In this document: positions 27,928-36,840 of the stretch, in pieces
Numbering within the stretch: position 1 is the first letter of the stretch
Layout: every line of letters starts with the position of its first letter
DNA from: Planctomycetota bacterium
Lineage (GTDB): Bacteria > Planctomycetota > UBA1135 > UBA2386
NCBI GenBank assembly: GCA_028281765.1
Contig: JANQJF010000055.1
Location: 1-64,000 of the forward strand
DNA: 64,000 nucleotides
Direction: 5' to 3'
Position numbers and translations under genes: made by a program
The notes under the pieces: generated by a model
What the model saw: only the letters and a program-made list of their open reading frames with translations
What the model was told of the DNA's origin: nothing
The model's database searches: none

Positions 27928-29829
27928 CTACCGCACCGTCACCGCTACCGCGTCCGTCGTCCACATCCCGCACTGCCCGCGCCGATCCATCGCCACCGCC
28001 TGCCAAAACGTCGTGCCCTGCACCGACTCCGGCAGCTGCAACGTCAGCTCACTCCCCGCCACGGGCAGATGCACCGAGCCGACGACCGGGACGAACAGCT
28101 GCGCGTCACAAAGGGTCATCCGCAGCGGCCCCGTGGCAACGAGCAGAGTCACCGCCGCGCCGGCTTGGACGTTCTCGAACGTGAATCGCACGGAAGTCCC
28201 ATCGCGCTCCGCCCGCAGCCGCGGCGCATCCGGACGTAGCACACCACGGCCGAACACCACGATGTCCCGGAACTCGACGCGGACGCGCACGGCGGCCGAC
28301 TGGTCGGCGTGACGCACCGCGATCTCGACCTCTCCCGGTCGCAACGCCTCGACGACGCCGAACGGCGACACCGTCGCGATCGTCACGTCGCCGCTCGCGT
28401 AGGTCGTCGAGGACGCGAACGTGACGTCGCGGGACGTGCCGTTCTCGAGCAGTCCGCGAACCTCGAGGCGACGGGTTTCGAGCGGACGGACGAGTTCGAG
28501 TTCACCCGGCGATACGGTCAAGCTCTGCACCGGAAGCTTCACGTCCTCGGACGCCGGGAACGCACTCACGACCGCGCGCGCGATGTCGCGCGCGATCAGT
28601 CGGTTCCCTTCGGCGCTGAAGTGGCAGCACGAATCGATGTAGAGCGACTGCTCGACGTCCGCGAACGCCTGCGTCAGGTCGTGGAAGTCGACCCCCTGCG
28701 CCACGAGTTCGGCTCCACGCGCACGCAGCCGTGGATACCCGAGCTGGACCGGCTCGCAATACCAACTGGACTCGTCGTAGGCTGTCCGCCGCTCCTCGTC
28801 ACTCAAGGGCTTCGAGCCCTCGACGTATTGGTTCGGCTGCAGGAAGTGCACGTAGCGAACGCCGTTCGCCCGACAGAGTCGATCCATCTGCCGCGAACAG
28901 TCCGCCCAGACGTCCACCATCGCGTCGTAGAGACCTTCGCGGTCGCCGAAGTCGGTCGGCGGCCCGCTCACCGCGAACGGCTGTGCTGCACTCGCGCTTT
29001 TCGCGAGATCGTCCTGCGCTGCCACGACACGGCGCTGCAAACGCTCGTCCGCGAACTCCCAGATCAGGTTCGCGAGGACCGACCACCCGAGCGGCGTTTC
29101 GGCACACCAGCGCGCCGCATCGCTCCGCGCCATCCGCGCCGCGGCGACCGCGCCGATCCGACGCAGGGCGTCGGGGCTGTTTTGATTCTCCGCGAGCAGC
29201 TTCCAGCCACGCGGGTAGAACGGGTTCACGTTCGCCCGGACGTTCTCGCGTTCGGCGAGCGCGATCTCGTTGAAGCCGTCGAAGTTGATCACGACGTCGA
29301 ACTCGGCACCGAGCCCGAGGAGATACGTCAGCGCCAACAGCTGCTGCGGCTGCTTGTAGCCACCGGTGCCGAAGCCCAGCACGCGAACGCGCTTGTCGGC
29401 AAACGCGGGCTCGGCGCGCATCGAGCGCACGAGTTCCTCTCGCCCCTGCTTGAAGAACAGCTCCGCGACCGAACCGCCAAAGATCGCGACGTTCACCGTC
29501 TGCGCCTCGCGCTTCAGGATCGGGCCCTCGGCACCCCAGAACCCGTGATCGTTGAGCTCCGTGAAACCGATCGTGCGCGTCGGATCGAAGACGTAGCCGA
29601 GGTACGGATGCAGCGTGATGCCACCAGCACCCGACGCGAGCGGCACGTCGGCGGGATCCCCGAGCGGAGTCGCGACGATCCGCTCCTGCCGCGCGCGCAC
29701 GTCGCCGAACGAGAACGACTCGCCGCGGAACGCCCAGTAGCCCGCGAACGCCAGCGCCTCGATGCCGACGTAGACGAACGTCAGCAGCAGGGCGACGAAC
29801 AGCAAGCGCTTCTTCAGGGACATCCGCAT
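27928..29829 (-). CDS. SGNH-hydrolase-like membrane-anchored protein with Ig-like C-terminus
   Basis: This 633-residue protein starts at ATG 29827-29829, directly before a basic-hydrophobic anchor (LKKRLLFVALLLTFVYVGI). The SGNH fold is indicated by NVAIFGGSVAELFF (the nucleophile region) and a late SCCHFSAEGNRLIARDIA (the His block). Between them are INFDGFNEIALAE and similar strands. After about residue 430 a BIG2/Ig-like module follows (VQSLTVSPGELELVRPL ... VSPFGVVEALRPGEVEIAV), then another beta module. Such proteins act as esterases or glycan O-acyl modifiers at the envelope. It is the last gene of the operon that starts with the MFS gene, 14 bases after the symporter gene. Confidence 0.8.
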   Translation of the reverse strand: MRMSLKKRLLFVALLLTFVYVGIEALAFAGYWAFRGESFSFGDVRARQERIVATPLGDPADVPLASGAGGITLHPYLGYVFDPTRTIGFTELNDHGFWGAEGPILKREAQTVNVAIFGGSVAELFFKQGREELVRSMRAEPAFADKRVRVLGFGTGGYKQPQQLLALTYLLGLGAEFDVVINFDGFNEIALAERENVRANVNPFYPRGWKLLAENQNSPDALRRIGAVAAARMARSDAARWCAETPLGWSVLANLIWEFADERLQRRVVAAQDDLAKSASAAQPFAVSGPPTDFGDREGLYDAMVDVWADCSRQMDRLCRANGVRYVHFLQPNQYVEGSKPLSDEERRTAYDESSWYCEPVQLGYPRLRARGAELVAQGVDFHDLTQAFADVEQSLYIDSCCHFSAEGNRLIARDIARAVVSAFPASEDVKLPVQSLTVSPGELELVRPLETRRLEVRGLLENGTSRDVTFASSTTYASGDVTIATVSPFGVVEALRPGEVEIAVRHADQSAAVRVRVEFRDIVVFGRGVLRPDAPRLRAERDGTSVRFTFENVQAGAAVTLLVATGPLRMTLCDAQLFVPVVGSVHLPVAGSELTLQLPESVQGTTFWQAVAMDRRGQCGMWTTDAVAVTVR

Positions 29830-29843
29830 CGGATCCGAGGACG

Positions 29844-31568
29844 TTATCGGCCGTTCGGGAAGCGCAGCGAAACCAGCCAGCCGACCGCGACGACCGCGAC
29901 GCAACCGATCAGGTTGTACCAGAGGAACGCGACCTTCAGCGTGTAGTGCACGCAGAGCACGCTGCCCATGCCAGCGACGAGTCCGGACACGGCCGCGACT
30001 TCGCCAGCCCGCCGGACGAGCATCGCGAGGACGAAGCCACCGAGCAGCGTGCCGTAGAAGAACGAGCCGATCTTGTTGATCTGCTCGATGATCGCACCCT
30101 CGCCGGCGACGAACAGGGCCACGAGCGTCGCGAACACGCCCCATCCGAACGTGGCCACGCGCCCTGCGAGCAGCGCGGACTCGTCCGACGCATTCGGCCG
30201 CAGCCAGCGTTTGTAGAAGTCAACGACCGTCGCAGCGGACAGCGAATTCAGCACGGAGTCCGCACTCGACATCGCCGCGGCGAAGATCGCGGCAACCAGC
30301 AATCCGACCATCAAGATCGGTAGCTCGTTCAGCACGAAGTGCGGGAAGATGTAGTTCGTGTCGTCGTAGTCCTTCTTCTTCGGCAACAGTGCCCTCGCTT
30401 TCGCGCGCGTCGCGTTGACCGCGCGCACACTTTCGCGGTAGGCCTCGAGCGCGGACGCTTCGCCCGCGCTCTCGCGCGATGCCGTGACGAACTCTCGCAT
30501 CTTCTCCAAGCGGTTCGCCTCGGCGACCCGGAAGTCTCGCTCGACGACCGCCCACTTCGCCGGGTCGGCCTTGGCCGCCTGTCCTTCGCTGTACCACATC
30601 GGGCCGCCGAAAATCGCGTGAAACAGCCACAGCAATACACCGATGAACAGAACGACGACCTGCATCGGCAGCTTGGCGAAGCCCGAGATCAGCAGCGCCT
30701 TGCGGCTGTCGTTCGCCGACGGATTCGTGAGGATCCGCTGCACCTGACTCTGGTCGCAGCCGAAGTAGGCGAGCATCAAGAACGTGCCGCCAAACAGGCC
30801 CGTCCACAGGTTGTAGTTCTCGGTCCAGAAGCTCGTCGTGTCGGCCTCGACGCCCTTCGGCGGATGCGGTTTCGGGACGAGATCCGTGCTGTCCGGCACG
30901 ACTTCGAGCGCGTCGAGCTTGCCGGCCTGTCCCGCGAGCGTCAGCGCTTCGTCGAGCGAGAACTCGCCGAGCACGCGCACGAGGAGGATCACCAGCGCCA
31001 CCGCGAGCCCGACGAGGATCACGATCATCTGTTTGACGTCGGTCCACACGACCGCGTGCACGCCACCGATGACCGTGTAGCCGGTGGTCAGCACGCCGAT
31101 GATCAGAATCGTCACCGACTCGTCGAGGCCGGTCATCGCCGCGAGGACGACCGAGGGTGCGTAGAGCACGAAACCGAGCGCGGCGCAGCGTGACACGAGG
31201 AAAACCAGGCTCGCGATCGCGCGCGTCACGGGGCCGAAGCGCGTCTCGAGGTACTCGTACGCGGTCAGGATCGGCGCGCCGCGCAGTAGCGGCACGAAGA
31301 ACACGCACAGGATCACCATCGCGACCGGCAACCCGATGTACGTGTGCAAGAAGGCCATCCCGCCCTCGTGCCCCTTGCCGGTCGTGCCGATAACCGTGAT
31401 CGCCGACGCCTGCGTCGCCATGATCGACAGGCCGGCGGCCCACCACGGGATACTGCGTCCGCCGGCGTAGTACCCGTCGAGATCCTTGGTCCCGCGCGCG
31501 CGCCGAATCCCGTCGAACACGACGTAGCCGAGGAACGCGACGAACACGATCCAGTCGAGCGTTCTCAC
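29844..31568 (-). CDS. Sodium:solute symporter family transporter
   Basis: This 574-residue inner-membrane protein starts with GTG. The N-terminal half has the SSS-family pattern: YYAGGRSIPWWAAGLSIMAT (about residues 33-52), ITVIGTTGKGHEGG, and GGVHAVVWTDVKQMIVIL (about residues 173-190). The second half has AAIFAAAMSSADSVLNSLSA, the conserved serine-rich sodium-site helix. About 13 helices are visible, with a long charged loop near residues 330-400 (KKKDYDD). The substrate cannot be told. The start overlaps the stop of the 41-residue gene as GTGA, so the pair is made together; several SSS transporters use a small accessory membrane protein. Confidence 0.93.
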   Translation of the reverse strand: MRTLDWIVFVAFLGYVVFDGIRRARGTKDLDGYYAGGRSIPWWAAGLSIMATQASAITVIGTTGKGHEGGMAFLHTYIGLPVAMVILCVFFVPLLRGAPILTAYEYLETRFGPVTRAIASLVFLVSRCAALGFVLYAPSVVLAAMTGLDESVTILIIGVLTTGYTVIGGVHAVVWTDVKQMIVILVGLAVALVILLVRVLGEFSLDEALTLAGQAGKLDALEVVPDSTDLVPKPHPPKGVEADTTSFWTENYNLWTGLFGGTFLMLAYFGCDQSQVQRILTNPSANDSRKALLISGFAKLPMQVVVLFIGVLLWLFHAIFGGPMWYSEGQAAKADPAKWAVVERDFRVAEANRLEKMREFVTASRESAGEASALEAYRESVRAVNATRAKARALLPKKKDYDDTNYIFPHFVLNELPILMVGLLVAAIFAAAMSSADSVLNSLSAATVVDFYKRWLRPNASDESALLAGRVATFGWGVFATLVALFVAGEGAIIEQINKIGSFFYGTLLGGFVLAMLVRRAGEVAAVSGLVAGMGSVLCVHYTLKVAFLWYNLIGCVAVVAVGWLVSLRFPNGR

Positions 31569-31690
31569 GCGGCCCCCAGCGGCACGTTGTATGCCTGCGT
31601 GAACCAGTAGAGCAACACGACGGTCACGACCGCAGCCGCGATCACGAGCACGTAGACGCGGGTCGGCAGACCCGGTTCGTCAGCCTTCAC
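31565..31690 (-). CDS. Small single-span membrane protein (41 residues), symporter partner
   Basis: The frame starts at GTG 31688-31690 and encodes a short polar head (KADEPGLPTR), one membrane helix (VYVLVIAAAVVTVVLLYWF) and a short tail. A good ribosome binding site (aagggagcg) lies six bases upstream. It overlaps the preceding gene by GTGA (31687-31690) and the symporter start by GTGA (31565-31568), an arrangement hard to explain by chance. By analogy to small accessory proteins of SSS transporters it may help the symporter assemble; this is inference. Confidence 0.8.
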   Translation of the reverse strand: MKADEPGLPTRVYVLVIAAAVVTVVLLYWFTQAYNVPLGAA

Positions 31691-32766
31691 CGGACGCTCC
31701 CTTCGTGAGCACCCTCTTCTTGGGCACTCTCGTTCTGCATGTTGCGGAAGATCAGCCAGCCCGCCCCGAAGAACAGGACCGTGAACACGACGTCGAGCAC
31801 GAGGCCGATGTCCTCGAACTCGCGACCGCGACCGCGCACTTCCTCGGTCCATCGCGAGAGCAAGCGTAGGGCGAACGAGGTCTCGAGCGGCGCGTACGGC
31901 GCGATCTTCTGCCACAGCGGCACGAGTTCCGAGGCCGGCGGTTCACCGTCGGACGTGAACAGCCCGTCCTTGCGCAGCGCCGCGAAGAGCGCCGGCGAGA
32001 ACAGTTCACCGTAGACGCGCGCGGCGTCCGGGTGGGTGCGCGATCGCACCGGCGTCGCGACGGCGAGCGGCTGCAGCAGCAGGCCTTCTCGCGTCGTGTT
32101 GACCGAGACGCGCTCGGCTCCGTTCTTGCGCAGCAGTAAGAGCGCGCGGTCGGTCGGGAGCGCCGTCATGGCGCACCGACCGAGCTCGAACTCAGCGGAC
32201 GCCGCGCCGATGGTCGGTGGATACTCGACGACCCGCGCGTCGACCAAGGCGAGCCAGGAGACCGCGTCCTTCTCACCTCGGCCGAGCGACGCCAGGTGGC
32301 GCAAGAACCCGGCCCACAGACTCGGCGCACCGCGCGGGCCCGTCATCGCGACGAGATCCGTGAACGCCGGGTCCGTCAGCTCTTCGAGAGAGTCCGGCGG
32401 CATCACCCGACCCGGCACGGACACGAACACCCAGCCCGCGGCCCACGGCGCGCGGTAGCGATCCCGCGGGTCGTCGCAGAACGTCTTCGAATCCGAGGCC
32501 TGCGGCAGGAGCAACCCTTCGTCCGCAGCGATCGCGCACAGCTGCGCGTCGACGCCGCACACGACGTCGACGTCCATGCCGCCACTCACGCGGTGCACGA
32601 GTTCGGCCTCGTCGAGTCGCTCGAACGCGAACTCGACGTCCGGCAACGTGGTTCGCAGATGCTGCTGCACCGTCGCGTAGACCTGATCACGCAGGCACGA
32701 CACGACGCGCACAGGATCCTGGGCCTCGGCGACCGTGGCGAGAGCGAGCAGCACGCACCACTTCAC
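31687..32766 (-). CDS. Exported periplasmic solute-binding-like protein with C-terminal membrane helix
   Basis: This 359-residue protein starts at GTG 32764-32766 with aaggaggg upstream. A short signal peptide (KWCVLLALATVAEAQ) is followed by VRVVSCLRDQVYATVQQHLR and MDVDVVCGVDAQ, the pattern of ferric-iron-type ABC binding proteins (type 2 periplasmic fold). Unusually it ends in a membrane helix (VVFTVLFFGAGWLIFRNM, about residues 322-339) and a short cytoplasmic tail. No ABC permease or ATPase gene is nearby, so the binding protein would serve the adjacent transporters or act as a sensor. It overlaps both neighbours by GTGA. Confidence 0.78.
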   Translation of the reverse strand: MKWCVLLALATVAEAQDPVRVVSCLRDQVYATVQQHLRTTLPDVEFAFERLDEAELVHRVSGGMDVDVVCGVDAQLCAIAADEGLLLPQASDSKTFCDDPRDRYRAPWAAGWVFVSVPGRVMPPDSLEELTDPAFTDLVAMTGPRGAPSLWAGFLRHLASLGRGEKDAVSWLALVDARVVEYPPTIGAASAEFELGRCAMTALPTDRALLLLRKNGAERVSVNTTREGLLLQPLAVATPVRSRTHPDAARVYGELFSPALFAALRKDGLFTSDGEPPASELVPLWQKIAPYAPLETSFALRLLSRWTEEVRGRGREFEDIGLVLDVVFTVLFFGAGWLIFRNMQNESAQEEGAHEGSVR

Positions 32767-33938
32767 GCCTCGCCCTCCTTCACGCTGAAGATCACGAGGG
32801 ACATCGAAACGAACACCGCCGCCGAGGCGTACCACAGCACGCTCGAATACCCGGCCGCGTCGTAGAGCAGTCCGCCGACGACGACGGCGATCCCCATGCC
32901 GGCGTTGAGTGACACCGATCGCAGGGCCATCAGCGCGCCACGACGCTCGGTCGGCGCAAGGCCGGAGATCAGCGCGAGCATCGCGCCGGACCGCGACGCC
33001 GTGCACGCCGCGACCGGCACCCCGATCGCGATCAGAACCCACTCGCTCGACACCGCGGTGAGCCCGGCCAGCCCCGCCGCGACGACCGCGCTGCACACAA
33101 TCACGTAGCGTCGCTTCCCGATCACGTCGGCGAACCGCGTCAGCCCGAACGTGCCCGCCGCCGAGACCACGCCCAACACGACCCAGAGCAGCCACTGGTC
33201 GTCCTTCGCGACGATCGCGGAGTCGTCGAGCCAGACGCCGACGAACTGGGTCGCCGTCGCGAACGCCCCGGAGTAGAAGATCACGGAGAGGAGCGCCGGG
33301 ACGACGTGCGGCAGGCGGAACACGCCCCAGTCGAGCGCGCCGGTCCCGGCGGCCGCGCCGCGCCCGGCCGGCACGATCTTCCACAGCACCGGCACCGCGA
33401 ACGCGCTCGTCACGATCTGCAGCGCGAAAATCGAACTCCACGCGCCGGCGCCCGCGAGCTTGACCGCCAGCGGCATGCCGATCGGCACCGCGAGGAACAC
33501 GCTCAGATTGAACACGCCCATCGCGCGACCGCGCCGCGCGTACGGCACAAGATCGGCGACCGTCGCGGACGCGATCGTGAACACGCCGCCACCCGACAAC
33601 CCGGCCACGGCGCGCACGACGAGGAGCGGCCCGTAGTCTTCGGCGACCAGGTGACCGACGCTCGCGACGGCGAATACGCTCAAACCGACGAGCAGCGGCA
33701 TTCGGCGACCGAGCCGATCCGCGACGGGAAGCAACAGCAGCGCGCCGGCCGCGCCACCGATCCAGCCAGCGGCTATCAGATTCCCGAGCTGGTCCTTCGA
33801 CAGCGTCAGCTCGGTCTTCAGGAACGGCGCGAGCGCCCCGAGCACCTGGATGTTGAGGGCGATGCCGAACGCCGCGAGAGTCAGCGCCGCGACAGCGAGG
33901 CGCTCTCGCGCCGAGGGAACGTCGGAAGGGGTCGTCAA
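32763..33938 (-). CDS. MFS transporter
   Basis: This protein of about 391 residues has 12 predicted helices. Typical MFS motifs are the DRLGRR loop after helix 2 (LLPVADRLGRRMPLLVGLSV) and repeated Gly-rich helices (AAGWIGGAAGALLLLPVA). The start is uncertain. TTG at 33936-33938 is the first start that does not run into the divergent gene; a longer frame up to 34106 is open but Arg/Ser-rich. The stop overlaps the binding-protein start by GTGA. The substrate is unknown; being first in an operon with a binding protein and a second transporter is unusual for an MFS gene. Confidence 0.85.
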   Translation of the reverse strand: MTTPSDVPSARERLAVAALTLAAFGIALNIQVLGALAPFLKTELTLSKDQLGNLIAAGWIGGAAGALLLLPVADRLGRRMPLLVGLSVFAVASVGHLVAEDYGPLLVVRAVAGLSGGGVFTIASATVADLVPYARRGRAMGVFNLSVFLAVPIGMPLAVKLAGAGAWSSIFALQIVTSAFAVPVLWKIVPAGRGAAAGTGALDWGVFRLPHVVPALLSVIFYSGAFATATQFVGVWLDDSAIVAKDDQWLLWVVLGVVSAAGTFGLTRFADVIGKRRYVIVCSAVVAAGLAGLTAVSSEWVLIAIGVPVAACTASRSGAMLALISGLAPTERRGALMALRSVSLNAGMGIAVVVGGLLYDAAGYSSVLWYASAAVFVSMSLVIFSVKEGEA

Positions 33939-34036
33939 GCCGCGCGCATTCGAGCGCAAAGCCGGCTCGTTCGCGAACGGAATGAGGCGAGTCGTGGTAG
34001 AACGGGGTCCGGTCGCGCCCGCTGAAGACTCAACCG

Positions 34037-35434
34037 ATGAATGGACTGACCTTCGTCTCTGTTTCGCTCGGGATCCTGACGACCGCCGCTGCGGTCGCGT
34101 CACCATCGCGGCCCGACAGCTGGATGCCGTTCACCGACAAGCGAATCGTGTCGGCGAGCGGATCCCACTACGCGATCATCAAGGCGGCCGGCGCGTTCTC
34201 TCCCGGCCCGTTCTCGCTGCACGAACGACGCAAGGGCGTGCCGCCCATCGAACCGGGCGATCGCAAGGAAGCCGACGAAGCGGACCGCGTCCTCGCCAAG
34301 GGCACGCTGCCCCAGCTACCGATGGACGCGATGGTCTCCGAGAAGCCGCTCGGGATCGTGCTGTTCGACAAGTACGCGTCGGTCGGCTACGGCAAGACCC
34401 TGACGTTCCTCGATGGTCAGGGCAAGCCGCGATGGGCCGTCGATTTGAAGGCCCTGTTCGGCGGCCCGCCGAAGGGTTCGACGCACACCACCTCGTCGCT
34501 CTGGTGGAGCAGCAACTGGGGCATCGACGACGGCAGAAGCTCGGCGTGGGTCGTCACGAATGCCCACGAGTTCCGGGAAGTTTCGCTACGCGACGGGTCG
34601 ATCTCGACGCCCGACCTCACCGCGATCGTGCGGTGGTGCTGCGTCGGCGAAACCGAACGGCGTACCGACACACTGAACGCACTGCTCGCGACCCACCCGA
34701 AGATCCCTCCGGTCCACGGCCCCCGGCTGGCCGAGGTCGCGGATCGCAAGAGCGAGGCTCTCGGCCTGAGACTTCGTGCGGCAATCGGCGCCCATCGCTG
34801 CGGCGTTCATGCGAACAGTTGGCTCCAGCTGTTCCACAAGGCGCTCCGGAGCGAAGACGCCGAGCTGAAGGGCTTCGCCGGCACCCATCTCCTGGAGTTC
34901 GAACCGGAAGAGGGCCTGCGCGTTCTGCGCGAGGCGCTCCACAACAGCGGCGAATTCCTGCACCACCGCGCGTTCGTCGTCACGTTCATCGGGGGGCGCG
35001 AGGACTGGTACGCGAACGCAATGCGCGGACTTGGCGAACGTGGAGAACAACTCCTGCGCGACATCGTCGCGGACGAGAACGCGGACATGACCGCGCGGGT
35101 GAACGCCGAAGCCATTCGCTCGATTCTCGGCGCCAAGGATCTGCCGGAGGCTGCGCTCGAAATCTGCCGATTCGGGACCGAGAGCTTCGCGAACAAGACT
35201 CTCAACATCCTGATCGATCGGGAACCGGAAGGCTTGGAGGCGGCGCTGATCGACCTCCTGCGCAAGAGCTCCGGCGACGACGGCCGCCTGGCTCTCTACT
35301 TCCGAGAACACCCGACGCGCGATGCAATCTCGGCCCTCGAGGCCGCGATCACGCGCGTTCCGGAGTCGAAGCGGGTCCGGAAGAACACGGACTGGCGATG
35401 GATGCAGGAGGCGCTCGAAGCCTGCAAAAAGTGA
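34037..35434 (+). CDS. Exported hypothetical protein, tandem paralogue A
   Basis: This 465-residue protein has a signal peptide (MNGLTFVSVSLGILTTAAAV, then ASP). It shares clear blocks with the next gene: PFSLHERRKG, EKPLGIVLFDKYA, ALFGGPPKGS, EFREVSLRDGSI and ATHPKI..VHGPRLAEVAD. The N-terminal half is beta-type. The C-terminal half has helical pairs that look like HEAT-type repeats (LEFEPEEGLRVLREALHNSG, GLGERGEQLLRDIVADE). No catalytic motif is seen. The tandem pair suggests duplication followed by divergence. The neighbouring MFS gene is divergent. Confidence 0.75.
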   Translation: MNGLTFVSVSLGILTTAAAVASPSRPDSWMPFTDKRIVSASGSHYAIIKAAGAFSPGPFSLHERRKGVPPIEPGDRKEADEADRVLAKGTLPQLPMDAMVSEKPLGIVLFDKYASVGYGKTLTFLDGQGKPRWAVDLKALFGGPPKGSTHTTSSLWWSSNWGIDDGRSSAWVVTNAHEFREVSLRDGSISTPDLTAIVRWCCVGETERRTDTLNALLATHPKIPPVHGPRLAEVADRKSEALGLRLRAAIGAHRCGVHANSWLQLFHKALRSEDAELKGFAGTHLLEFEPEEGLRVLREALHNSGEFLHHRAFVVTFIGGREDWYANAMRGLGERGEQLLRDIVADENADMTARVNAEAIRSILGAKDLPEAALEICRFGTESFANKTLNILIDREPEGLEAALIDLLRKSSGDDGRLALYFREHPTRDAISALEAAITRVPESKRVRKNTDWRWMQEALEACKK

Positions 35435-35507
35435 AGATCGCCAGGAACTCCCGAGCGGCTCCGCGTCGAAGCGCGCCATGATCGATGCCGCCCACGGACC
35501 CCGTCCC

Positions 35508-36653
35508 ATGACCCTCGCCCGATCTCTCGCCCTCCTCCTCGCCGCCGCCGGCAGCACCGCGGCCACGGTCGCGACGCCGGCGATTCCGGACAAGTGGGCA
35601 CCGTTCCAGCCGAGGCGCATCACGTCCTCGAACGGCACTCACTACGCGATCCTGCAGGCGGAGCGCGGCTACTCGGCGGGTCCCTATTCGCTGCACGAAC
35701 GACGCGAGGGCGAGGAGCCGCTCCCGACCAAGACCAAGGGCAAGCCGGACGCGGCCGATCAGATCGTCGCGAAGGGGAAGCTCCCGCGCCTCCCGCTCGA
35801 CGCCTTCGTCACGGAGAAGCCGCTCGGCATCGTGCTGTTCGACACCTACGCGCGACTCGGCAGCGGCAGCATCCTGAGCCTCCTCGACGAAGCCGGGAAG
35901 ACCGCCTGGTCCGTCGACCTCGACGACCTGTTCGGCGGTCCGCCCAAGGGCTCGCGACGCACGGTTTCTTCGCTGCGATGGAACACGGCGTGGGGCGTCG
36001 ACGAAGAGCGCGGCTCGGCGTGGGTGCTGACGAACGGCTCGGAGTTCCGAGAAGTGTCGCTGCGCAACGGCAAGATCACGACGCCGGACGCCGGCGCGAT
36101 CGCGAGCTGGTGCCGCACCGGCGCACCGAAGGATCGCGTCCGAGTCCTCGACGCTCTGCTCGAAACGCATCCGAAGCTCGGTCACGTGCACGGCCCTCGC
36201 TTCGCCGAACTCGCGGACGACAAGGCGCAGCCTCTCGGCCTTCGCCTGCGTGCCGCGCTCGCCGCCAACCGGGCAGGCGTCCACGCCGACTCTTGGCTCG
36301 AGCTGTTCGGGGCCGCGATCGACGACGACGACGCGTCGGCGCGGACGTTCGCCGCGATGCGCTTGCGCGAACTCGACGAAGACCGAGGCCGCGCGGCGCT
36401 CCACACCCTGCTTGCCGATCACGCCGCAAGGAAGAGCGCCCCGCAGGGCCGGATCCGCGTCGTCGGGCGCGCCGAGTACGCGCTGGTGCAGGCCTTCCGC
36501 AGACTCGGAGAACGCGGCGCGAAACTTCTCGACGAGGTCGAGAACGACGAATCCGCGCCGGACGCGGCACGAGCCGGCGCCACCGCACTCCGGACCGAGC
36601 TGGATCGTACTCGGGTCCCGGCCTCGGATACCCGCAAGCGCAAGTCGCCCTGA
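35508..36653 (+). CDS. Exported hypothetical protein, tandem paralogue B
   Basis: This 381-residue protein starts at ATG 35508, directly before a signal peptide (TLARSLALLLAAAGSTAA); an ATG at 35478 would add ten residues. It aligns with the gene before it through YSLHERREG, EKPLGIVLFDTYARLG, LFGGPPKGS, GSEFREVSLRNGKI and ETHPKLGHVHGPRFAEL, but it lacks about 90 residues of the C-terminal repeat part. It ends in a basic tail. The role is unknown. The gap to paralogue A is 73 bases, so they may be co-transcribed. Confidence 0.75.
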   Translation: MTLARSLALLLAAAGSTAATVATPAIPDKWAPFQPRRITSSNGTHYAILQAERGYSAGPYSLHERREGEEPLPTKTKGKPDAADQIVAKGKLPRLPLDAFVTEKPLGIVLFDTYARLGSGSILSLLDEAGKTAWSVDLDDLFGGPPKGSRRTVSSLRWNTAWGVDEERGSAWVLTNGSEFREVSLRNGKITTPDAGAIASWCRTGAPKDRVRVLDALLETHPKLGHVHGPRFAELADDKAQPLGLRLRAALAANRAGVHADSWLELFGAAIDDDDASARTFAAMRLRELDEDRGRAALHTLLADHAARKSAPQGRIRVVGRAEYALVQAFRRLGERGAKLLDEVENDESAPDAARAGATALRTELDRTRVPASDTRKRKSP

Positions 36654-36840
36654 GGCCGGTGCGAGCGAGCCGCTGGCGGTGGATTGAAAGCCCCTCCACG
36701 CCGGATGCCTCGGTGCTACCATCCGAGCCATGCTGTCCGTTCGCTCGCACGCGGCACTCCTCGGCCGCAGGGAACCAGACATTCATGTGTGAAGTCCGTC
36801 CCGGGACCAAGCCGGCTCGCGCTCGAGGGACGAGAATCGG

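Noticed and set aside
28309..29946. A 545-codon plus-strand frame
   Set aside because: It lies opposite the SGNH gene and has mirror-type composition; the minus-strand protein has real motifs.
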